In this document: in pieces, positions 1 through 6,065 of the stretch
How positions within the stretch are numbered: position 1 is the first letter of the stretch
How the letters are laid out: every line of letters starts with the position of its first letter
DNA from: Lacrimispora defluvii
Lineage (GTDB): Bacteria > Bacillota > Clostridia > Lachnospirales > Lachnospiraceae
DNA: 40,914 nt
Reading direction: 5' to 3'
Assembly (NCBI GenBank): GCA_013036995.1
Contig: JAAOXG010000065.1
Coordinates: 1 to 40,914 of the forward strand
Made by a program: the position numbers and the translations under genes
The notes under the pieces: model-generated
Databases searched by the model: none
The model's input: only the letters and a program-made list of their open reading frames with translations
Told to the model about the DNA's origin: nothing

Positions 1-397
1 GGAGTTTTTTTACAGCCCCATCTATCATCTTATCTCTGACACTGAAATTCCCCTAAATCATTGGTTCTTTGTGCTCTGTATAAAAACACAGGTTTTAATT
101 TCTCAAACCTTCTCATTATATAATTCATAATAAAATACTCTCTTTACTTTAATATCAGATTTCGCCATCTAATAAGGCAAATGAAGTTACTTCAAAAATA
201 TCTTTAAAAGCAGTCGATCGCCATGCGTTTTTCTTATCTGCTGGAAAAAAGTCAAACAATTCCATTCACAATATATCGATAAGTAGGTACATGTTAGCTT
301 CCAAAATTCGACAATAGCAGATTAGCATCGCTTTGTGAAATTGCACGAAAGCCTTAATATTGCTTTAACTGTAACGATACCAATTTTCCTGCATACA
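1..397. other. AT-rich stretch with no supported gene
   Basis: No reading frame here has a convincing ribosome binding site, domain or composition. The frame at 335-538 is rich in Ile and Leu with no Shine-Dalgarno, and it runs through the terminator of the neighbouring regulator, so I treat it as noise. A gene to the left may end just outside the window. Confidence 0.5.
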
Positions 398-427
398 CAA
401 AAAACAGACACCTTTCGATGTCTGTCT
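398..427 (-). terminator. Rho-independent terminator of the Rrf2 regulator
   Basis: The arms ACAGACA (404-410) and TGTCTGT (419-425) form a 7 bp stem. Read on the minus strand it is followed by six T. It lies about 70 bases after the stop of the Rrf2-family gene. Confidence 0.8.
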
Positions 428-496
428 TCCGCTATCTCATATATGGCAATAATAAAACTCCTCCCGCAAAATCCTTTAAGAATATACTTAATTCTC

Positions 497-928
497 CTAT
501 ATCACATAATTATTCATATAATCATTCTTATGAATTAAATCTGCAATGGTTATCCCGTCAAAGTAATCATTAATCAGCTTATTAAGCCCTTCCCACATCT
601 CCAGAGTCTGACACTGACCGGCTCGGTTGCAGTTATTGGTCTCCCCTTCCAGACAGGAGACTGGCGCAAGAGATCCTTCTGTAAGCCGCAAAATGCTTCC
701 CACAGTATAAAGCTCCGGATCCTTGGCAAGCTTATAGCCGCCGCCTTTTCCTCGTAAAGAGATAAGGAGATTATTCTTACTTAAAATAGAGACTATGGAT
801 TCCAAATACTTCTCTGATATCTCCTGCCTTTGGGCAATGTCCATCAGCGTGATAAATTCTCCGTTATTGTGTTCTGCCAGATCAATCATGAGTCTGATGG
901 CATAACGGCCTTTCGTTGAAATTTTCAT
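497..928 (-). CDS. Rrf2 family (IscR-like) transcriptional regulator
   Basis: Small DNA-binding regulator of the Rrf2 family. The N-terminal winged helix (KISTKGRYAIRLMIDLA, then YLESIVSILSKNNLL and the RGKGGGYKLA wing) is typical. Three cysteines in the segment SCLEGETNNCNRAGQC near residues 90-106 match the Cys triad that holds an Fe-S cluster in IscR, so a cluster-sensing role in Fe-S, cysteine or redox control is likely. The upstream AGGAGG is 2 bases from the first ATG (934) and 8 from the second (928), so I chose 928, giving 143 residues. The gene stands alone before its own terminator, downstream of the TtcA/TcdA pair. Its targets cannot be read from the sequence. Confidence 0.9.
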   Translation of the reverse strand: MKISTKGRYAIRLMIDLAEHNNGEFITLMDIAQRQEISEKYLESIVSILSKNNLLISLRGKGGGYKLAKDPELYTVGSILRLTEGSLAPVSCLEGETNNCNRAGQCQTLEMWEGLNKLINDYFDGITIADLIHKNDYMNNYVI

Positions 929-986
929 ATGCATAACCTCCTATTCATAATTTACCACAAGGTTAATATGTTTTTCAAGCCTAATT

Positions 987-2189
987 CTAATATTCTTCCT
1001 GATTTTCTTTTTTATCAGTCTTTTTCTCATCATAATCATCCAGAAAATGATGGACTGCCCCATCCTTTTTATAAGCAATAATGGTGCTTAAATTTACATT
1101 CTCCACACTTTTAAATAAATTGCCTTCAATATAGGGGTTAGTCTCCTTCAGCTGACTGATCAGATTCTTAATCTCCACCCGTTTGGAGCCGGTATTTCCA
1201 TCTGTCCTGCAGGTGGTGCAGGTATCAGTAAACCGGCATGCGCACTGGATGAAATGAAGGTCATTGTAATCCCGCCACCGTTTGATGTCATCTTCTCTGA
1301 TAAGATATAGCGGACGTATGAGCTCCATACCTTCAAAATTGGTGCTGTGCAGCTTTGGCATCATGGTCTGGATCTGACCGCCGTACATCATTCCCATGAG
1401 AATGGTCTCAATCACATCATCATAGTGATGACCAAGTGCAATCTTATTGCAGCCCAGTTCCTTAGCCTTGCTGTATAAATGCCCCCTTCTCATTCTTGCA
1501 CACAGATAGCAGGGGGATTTCTCCACTTCATAGACTGCATCAAAAATCTGCGTTTCAAAAACGGTAATGGGAATATTTAAAAGTCTGGCATTGTTTTCAA
1601 TTACCTGACGGTTTGTCTCGTGATACCCCGGATCCATAACAAGAAATACCAGTTCAAAAGGAAATTTGTTGTGGCGCCGGATCTCCTGAAACAGCTTTGC
1701 CATCAGCATAGAGTCCTTACCGCCTGAGATACACACGGCTATCTTGTCATTTTCCTTTACCAGTTCATATTCATTAATTGCCTTGGCAAATTTACTGAAT
1801 AGTTCCTTGTGAAATTTCTTTCTGATACTCTTTTCAATCTCTTCCAGCCTGCCCTGACCCTGCTCTTCTTTTTTCATGGTCTGAATGAGCCATGCTCCAT
1901 AACCTCCTGCCAGGCTGTAGGCCGTGTATCCTTTTTCTCTTAAAGTCTCTGCCGCTTCCTCGCTGATCACACCCTTTAAGCAATACAAAACAATTTTTTT
2001 CTCTTTGGGCAGGGCGCAATCTTTTGCTGAGACTGCTTCCATCTCCATGTGAATGGCACCGGGAATAAACCCGTGCTGATAGGCTCGTTCCTCTCTGATA
2101 TCCACCAGAACATATTCTGACTGATCCATCTGCTCCAGCTGTTGTAATGACAGACTGCATTCACAAGTATCCATGTATTCTGAATCCAT
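987..2189 (-). CDS. Rhodanese-TtcA-type PP-loop fusion, probable tRNA thiolation enzyme
   Basis: Two-domain protein of 400 residues. Residues 1 to about 105 are a rhodanese domain, with the active-site loop LYCLKGVIS placing the persulfide cysteine at C70. Residues 120 to about 350 are an ATP-pyrophosphatase of the TtcA family: PP-loop SGGKDS at 155-160, CYLC at 227-230 followed by RMRRG, and a Cys cluster at 316, 318, 324 and 327. TtcA inserts sulfur at cytidine 32 of tRNA using an Fe-S cluster held by a CxxC pair and a further Cys. The fused rhodanese could supply the sulfur directly (inference). The gene follows the TcdA gene by about 20 bases, so the two form a probable tRNA-modification operon. 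TilS is less likely because of the Cys motifs. Confidence 0.85.
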   Translation of the reverse strand: MDSEYMDTCECSLSLQQLEQMDQSEYVLVDIREERAYQHGFIPGAIHMEMEAVSAKDCALPKEKKIVLYCLKGVISEEAAETLREKGYTAYSLAGGYGAWLIQTMKKEEQGQGRLEEIEKSIRKKFHKELFSKFAKAINEYELVKENDKIAVCISGGKDSMLMAKLFQEIRRHNKFPFELVFLVMDPGYHETNRQVIENNARLLNIPITVFETQIFDAVYEVEKSPCYLCARMRRGHLYSKAKELGCNKIALGHHYDDVIETILMGMMYGGQIQTMMPKLHSTNFEGMELIRPLYLIREDDIKRWRDYNDLHFIQCACRFTDTCTTCRTDGNTGSKRVEIKNLISQLKETNPYIEGNLFKSVENVNLSTIIAYKKDGAVHHFLDDYDEKKTDKKENQEEY

Positions 2190-2209
2190 ATCCTTATCTC
2201 CTATTCCTT

Positions 2210-2977
2210 TTACGCTTTCTGCTGCCCGCCTGCAAGGTCTTTAATGACCTCTCCAGCAATAATCAGACCTGCAACAGACGGCACAAATGCCAGACTTCCG
2301 GGAATATCCCTTCTCTCTGTGCACTTATGGGCAGCTCCGGGAGGGCAGATACAGTTTGTCCGGCAGCTGATGGACATATCCTCGATGGGCCTGGTTGGTA
2401 TTTCCTTTGAATAAACCACCTTAAGCTTTTTCACTCCCCGCTTCTTTAACTCTCTTCTCATAACCTTTGCAAGGGGGCAAACCGATGTTTTATAAATGTC
2501 AGCGACCTCAAACCTGGTGGGATCTAATTTGTTTCCTGCTCCCATGCAGCTGATAACCGGAACGCCTGCCTCTTTTGCCTGCATCACAAGCTGAAGCTTG
2601 GCTGTTACCGTATCCACCGCATCCACTACGTAATCATAGTCCTGAAAGGAAAATTCTCCTGCGTTCTCCGGTAAAAAGAAGCATTTATGCATCTCTACCT
2701 CAGCATCAGGATTGATCTCTAAGATCCGCTCCTTCATTACTTCTACCTTATATTTGCCAACCGTTTTTCTGGTGGCTATAATCTGCCTGTTAATATTGGT
2801 CAGACATACCTTATCATCATCAACAAGAACAAAGGAACGGACTCCGCTTCTTACCAGAGCTTCCACAACATATCCGCCCACTCCGCCTATTCCAAATACT
2901 GCAACTTTCGCTTCTGACAGACGCTTCATAGCATCTTCCCCCAGTAACAGCTGGGTTCTGGAAAACTGATTTAACAA
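2210..2977 (-). CDS. tcdA: tRNA threonylcarbamoyladenosine dehydratase (TcdA/ThiF-E1 family)
   Basis: ThiF/MoeB/E1-like adenylating enzyme of 255 residues. The nucleotide-binding motif GIGGVGG is at 29-35, followed by DDDKVCLTNINRQ with the Asn-Arg pair that contacts ATP, and DAVDTVTAKLQL. The FSRTQLLLGEDAMKRL start and the C-terminal CRTNCICPPG and SLAFVPSVAGLIIAGEVI match TcdA, which cyclises the t6A modification at position 37 of ANN-decoding tRNAs. The start appears to be TTG at 2977, preceded by AGAGGTAG; there is no in-frame ATG before the conserved N-terminus. It is probably cotranscribed with the rhodanese-TtcA gene downstream. Confidence 0.88.
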   Translation of the reverse strand: MLNQFSRTQLLLGEDAMKRLSEAKVAVFGIGGVGGYVVEALVRSGVRSFVLVDDDKVCLTNINRQIIATRKTVGKYKVEVMKERILEINPDAEVEMHKCFFLPENAGEFSFQDYDYVVDAVDTVTAKLQLVMQAKEAGVPVISCMGAGNKLDPTRFEVADIYKTSVCPLAKVMRRELKKRGVKKLKVVYSKEIPTRPIEDMSISCRTNCICPPGAAHKCTERRDIPGSLAFVPSVAGLIIAGEVIKDLAGGQQKA

Positions 2978-3016
2978 ATGAATCTACCTCTTTCTACTTT
3001 TTCTGCCTGTTGGTAT

Positions 3017-3061
3017 AAAAAAACACACTTCAAGTAATTATACTTCGAAAAGTGTGTTTTG
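3017..3061 (-). terminator. Terminator after the CsoR-type repressor gene
   Basis: An 11 bp perfect stem, AAAACACACTT (3020-3030) with AAGTGTGTTTT (3050-3060), is followed on the minus strand by a run of T. It separates the csoR-like gene from the TcdA gene. Confidence 0.85.
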
Positions 3062-3108
3062 GCAATTCATTTTTACTGGATAAGGTTTCCTGCAGACAGG
3101 AATTTATT

Positions 3109-3453
3109 TTATTTTATAAAACGGTCTATTGCCTTGTTCAAATCCTCTATAGCCTGCTTGTCTCCTGATTCCACCGCGTCCACAATACAATGTTCAATAT
3201 GATCCTTGATAATTACCTTTCCAGTCTGATTGAGCGCTGATATAACAGCTGACAACTGGATCAGTACCTCACTGCAGTCTCGTTCCTCACTGACCATACG
3301 TTTCACAGATTCCAAATGTCCGATCGCACGGGACAGCCGATTCATAACCACCTTTGTATTCGTGTGCTTATGGGGGTGTCCGGGTAAATGGGAATGGGTG
3401 TATTCCGTTCCATCCTCTGCCTTATGTGTGTGAAATTCCATGTTCTCGTTCAT
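3109..3453 (-). CDS. CsoR/RcnR-family metal-sensing repressor with His-rich N-terminus
   Basis: All-helical DUF156 repressor of 114 residues. The three CsoR copper ligands are present: Cys in RDCSEVLIQL, then His and Cys in DHIEHC (H-x3-C spacing), so Cu(I) sensing is the best guess. Unusually, the first 35 residues carry many histidines (HTHKAEDGTEYTHSH and HPHKHTN), which could also bind Ni or Zn as in RcnR-like members. The start at 3453 follows GGAGGAG at good spacing; the frame stays open to a GTG at 3507, which I reject. The gene is single, with its own terminator. Its targets may be itself or the copper island 20 kb away (inference). Confidence 0.88.
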   Translation of the reverse strand: MNENMEFHTHKAEDGTEYTHSHLPGHPHKHTNTKVVMNRLSRAIGHLESVKRMVSEERDCSEVLIQLSAVISALNQTGKVIIKDHIEHCIVDAVESGDKQAIEDLNKAIDRFIK

Positions 3454-3722
3454 ATTTGCTACTCTCCTCCATACTTCTCTATTGTACTCTAAATTTTGTT
3501 TTTTCACAATATGGAAGGGGAATTCTTGTAAAGATTATACTTTAAATTCTTTCATATAATAAAATCATTTTAATATGTTCGGTACAAAATCATCAGTCAA
3601 ATGATACACCTTCATCTCTTTAATATTTTTGAGGTTAGCACATGAACCATTGCATAACAAATAGTTGTATCACTTTCTTCTATTTAATATTTCAAGACAT
3701 CACGGTCATTTTTTAAATTTCC

Positions 3723-3751
3723 TTGACGCATCCTCCCAATCATGCTATACT
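3723..3751 (+). promoter_or_regulatory. Sigma-A type promoter of the GNAT gene
   Basis: TTGACG (3723-3728), a 17-base spacer and TATACT (3746-3751). It lies 35 bases before the ATG at 3787 and shows that the upstream in-frame ATG at 3742 cannot be the start. Confidence 0.8.
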
Positions 3752-3786
3752 TTTACTCCAATTTTTTAATACAACAGGAGGAAAAC

Positions 3787-4335
3787 ATGTCAACATTTTA
3801 TGAAACCCAGCGGCTTTTACTAAGAACACCGGAACTGTCATTTGCACCCATGATCACGGACTATTATATAAAAAACCGGGAATTTTTATCGGAATGGGAA
3901 CCTGTAAGACCCGAGGAATATTACACCACGGAATATCAGGAGAAACAGCTGGAAAACCAAATCGCAGACAGCAATGCATTAAAACTGTGGATCTCCAAAA
4001 AAGGGGAAGAAGACAAGGTGATCGGCGCCCTGACATTCAGCAATATTGTAAAAGGAGCATTCCTCTCCTGCTTTCTTGGGTATAACCTGGATAAAGATGA
4101 AATAAATATGGGTTATATGACAGAAGCTGTGAAAAAAGGAATTGAAATTATGTTTCAGGACTACGGCCTTCACCGGATTGAAGCTAATATTATGCCAAGA
4201 AATATCAGATCCCTGAAGGTGACACAAAAGCTTGGCTTTCAGGAAGAAGGTCTTTCCCCACAGTACTTAAAAATTAACGGGAAATGGGAAGATCACCTTC
4301 ATATGGTATTATTAAACCATAATATGAATGAATAA
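3787..4335 (+). CDS. GNAT family N-acetyltransferase (RimJ/RimL type)
   Basis: Protein of 182 residues starting MSTFYETQRLLLRTPELSF, with the typical RimJ/RimL opening (ETxRLxLR). The acetyl-CoA fold signatures follow: NMGYMTEAVKKGIEIMF, then the LHRIEANIMPRNIRSLKVTQKLGFQEEG segment that ends the GNAT core. It probably acetylates a protein N-terminus or a small amine; the substrate is not predictable. AGGAGG lies 5 bases before the chosen ATG and a good promoter lies upstream. The gene is monocistronic. Confidence 0.9.
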   Translation: MSTFYETQRLLLRTPELSFAPMITDYYIKNREFLSEWEPVRPEEYYTTEYQEKQLENQIADSNALKLWISKKGEEDKVIGALTFSNIVKGAFLSCFLGYNLDKDEINMGYMTEAVKKGIEIMFQDYGLHRIEANIMPRNIRSLKVTQKLGFQEEGLSPQYLKINGKWEDHLHMVLLNHNMNE

Positions 4336-4383
4336 GGGGCGTTTGCAAAATGGCTGGCTTTCAGTCATAGGGCAGCGCAGATG

Positions 4384-4416
4384 GAAACCGCCGAAAGCAA
4401 TGCCTGGGGCGGTTTC
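4384..4416 (+). terminator. Hairpin between the convergent GNAT and XRE genes
   Basis: Stem GAAACCGCC (4384-4392) and GGCGGTTTC (4408-4416), 9 bp, followed by TTGTT. It has a weak T tract but is well placed to end the GNAT transcript, and possibly the opposing one. Confidence 0.6.
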
Positions 4417-4428
4417 TTGTTAAATGCA

Positions 4429-4908
4429 CTAGCACTCCTTATTACGTTCTCCTAAGAGTTGAAGAATCATTTTGTCATATTTCGCTTTCCTATACCAACC
4501 TATTCCAATCAAAATAATTCCAACTAGTAAAGCAAATGTTCTTCTTATAGAAATGGGTGAAAACAAGCATGAAACTACTATCCCAGTACCAGCACCTGTA
4601 AAAAAATCAATAATTGATTTTTCATGTTTGATATTCTTCATATGGCTGAGTGTTTCCATTAAATTTTCATCAGCTTTGATTTTAAACTCTGAATCGTTTA
4701 ATCGTTGAGCGCATAGCAGTTCATTTGCACTTACACCTAATTCCACACATAGCATTGTAATAACTGATATATCTGGCATATAATTTCCGTTTTCCCAACG
4801 GGAAACTGTTTTATTTGTAACGCCAATTCTTTCACCAAGTTCTGATTGAGTCATACCTTTTTCATTTCTCAACTCTGCTATAAATTTTCCTATTTGTCTT
4901 TGATCCAT
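4429..4908 (-). CDS. XRE-family HTH regulator with C-terminal membrane segment
   Basis: The N-terminal 65 residues are a Cro/C1-type helix-turn-helix (IGKFIAELRNEKGMTQSELGERIGVTNKTVSRWENGNYMPD). This is followed by a linker and a hydrophobic segment near residues 105-145 (FFTGAGTGIVVSCLF and FALLVGIILIGIGWY) that probably makes two membrane passes. Such membrane-tethered XRE regulators are common in Firmicutes. The start follows AAGGAGG. No partner gene is adjacent, except the possible small membrane peptide or gene remnant just upstream at 4991-5104. Confidence 0.85.
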   Translation of the reverse strand: MDQRQIGKFIAELRNEKGMTQSELGERIGVTNKTVSRWENGNYMPDISVITMLCVELGVSANELLCAQRLNDSEFKIKADENLMETLSHMKNIKHEKSIIDFFTGAGTGIVVSCLFSPISIRRTFALLVGIILIGIGWYRKAKYDKMILQLLGERNKEC

Positions 4909-4990
4909 AGTAGGTACCTCCTTCGATAAATTTAATTATAGTAAAAATTGTTAATTATGTATTCCCCATAAATAGCGAATTGCCTTATTT

Positions 4991-5104
4991 TCACTCTACT
5001 AATGCAGCAAATATATAAATAAACTTCACGAATAGAGTAACAAAGCTCATTGGACCTGTCACGTTCATTAATATGCCCCCCATCATGCTGTCCTGCTCCA
5101 TCAT
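4991..5104 (-). CDS. Possible 37-residue membrane peptide or gene remnant
   Basis: A short frame starting ATGATGGAG encodes MMEQDSMMGGILMNVTGP followed by a hydrophobic helix (FVTLFVKFIYIFAALV) and a stop. There is no good Shine-Dalgarno before the ATG. The same frame stays open for about 20 more codons upstream (FLGNGRKNKKLTY) with no start. This fits either a small membrane protein or the C-terminal end of a decayed gene. I cannot name it. Confidence 0.3.
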   Translation of the reverse strand: MMEQDSMMGGILMNVTGPMSFVTLFVKFIYIFAALVE

Positions 5105-5230
5105 ATAGGTAAGTTTTTTGTTCTTTCTCCCATTACCTAAGAAAAGATATATAAAACTTCAATCCTATTTATAATGGTCAACACCGCATGCTTCCTCCGG
5201 TAAATTTCTTTTCACGACTAATTATTTGCA
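5105..5230 (-). other. Non-coding stretch with an orphan ribosome binding site
   Basis: On the minus strand CCGGAGGAAGC is followed by ATG CGG TGT TGA (5189 to 5178), a strong start signal leading into a stop after three codons. A longer frame resumes downstream in another phase (see 4991-5104). This looks like the start of a gene broken by small indels. Nothing else is seen here. Confidence 0.3.
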
Positions 5231-5268
5231 TAAAAAAACTACTAACTTAATACAGAAGTTAGTAGTTC
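5231..5268 (-). terminator. Terminator of the serine acetyltransferase-like gene
   Basis: Perfect 11 bp stem ACTACTAACTT (5238-5248) and AAGTTAGTAGT (5256-5266), followed by seven T on the minus strand, 20 bases after the stop codon. Confidence 0.88.
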
Positions 5269-5287
5269 AATTGCAATTTATAATAGT

Positions 5288-5815
5288 TTAATCACAACAA
5301 TGTGACTCATACTCTGCAATCAAAGCATTACATGCAGCAACAATCTTTTCCGGCTCAATCATATTTTTATAGAAAACCAAATCGTAGTCAGGATCTTTGG
5401 GTTTATATTGATTTACACCGTACGCAACACTATTTGGGGGTATATTTTTTGTAATAATCGCACCAGCGCCTATAACAGTACCGTCACCTATAATTACTGG
5501 ACCTAAAATTTTAGCGCCATCGGAAATGACAACATTTTTTCCAATAACTGGATTCCCAACATTCTCCCATTCATTTGTTCGCTTATTATATTTTAGGTTT
5601 GATCCAATAGTAACATTTTGATAGATAACTACATTTTCACATATCTTTGCTGCAACAATAGTGCATCCCTTTGCATGATGTGCAAACAAAACACTTTCAG
5701 CCATCTCTATCGCGCTAATTTGGCAACCATATAGCTGTTCCAATTGATCGGCCGCATCTTGCTTCTCTTTTTCATCTGTTGAAAAGCAATTCTTTTTAAA
5801 CAATTCATCAAACAT
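5288..5815 (-). CDS. Left-handed beta-helix acyltransferase, CysE-like
   Basis: Protein of 175 residues. Its centre shows hexapeptide repeats of the left-handed beta helix: VVIYQNVTIGSN, NPVIGKNVVISDGAKILGPVIIGDGTVIGAGAIITKNIPPNSVAYG. The order and the final NIPPNSVAYG turn resemble serine O-acetyltransferase (CysE) and related acyltransferases. The N-terminal helical domain of classic CysE is short here, and the usual catalytic His-rich loop is represented only by HHAKGC, so another acetyl acceptor is possible. It has its own terminator and an AGGAG start signal, and no cysteine synthase is next to it. Confidence 0.75.
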   Translation of the reverse strand: MFDELFKKNCFSTDEKEKQDAADQLEQLYGCQISAIEMAESVLFAHHAKGCTIVAAKICENVVIYQNVTIGSNLKYNKRTNEWENVGNPVIGKNVVISDGAKILGPVIIGDGTVIGAGAIITKNIPPNSVAYGVNQYKPKDPDYDLVFYKNMIEPEKIVAACNALIAEYESHCCD

Positions 5816-5943
5816 ATATATGTTTCTCCTCCATAATTTTTGAATTTCTTAATTAAGGATACACCAATCACTACCAACTATCAATATTAAGTTTCAACGT
5901 ACAGTAATCACTCAAATCCTGATTTAAGGGTAAAACAGTGAAA

Positions 5944-5965
5944 GGCGGGTGCCGAAGCACCCGCC
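5944..5965 (-). terminator. Terminator of the EIIBC-glycoside hydrolase operon
   Basis: GC-rich 9 bp stem GGCGGGTGC (5944-5952) and GCACCCGCC (5957-5965) with a 4-base loop. On the minus strand it is preceded by TTTTGTT and followed by TTTCACTGTTTTA. Confidence 0.75.
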
Positions 5966-6065
5966 AACAAAATAAATTAGTTATGACAAAATCTGATAAT
6001 AGATGCTTTCGTTCACAAGAGCAAAACCAGTCATATTGAACCAGCACCCTTCCAACCATTTAAGT

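Noticed and set aside
335-538. 67-residue plus-strand reading frame
   Set aside because: No ribosome site, biased to Ile/Leu/Thr, and it crosses the terminator and the 3' end of the Rrf2 gene.
5871-6059. 62-residue minus-strand frame
   Set aside because: It contains the GC-rich terminator hairpin of the hydrolase operon and has no Shine-Dalgarno or domain.
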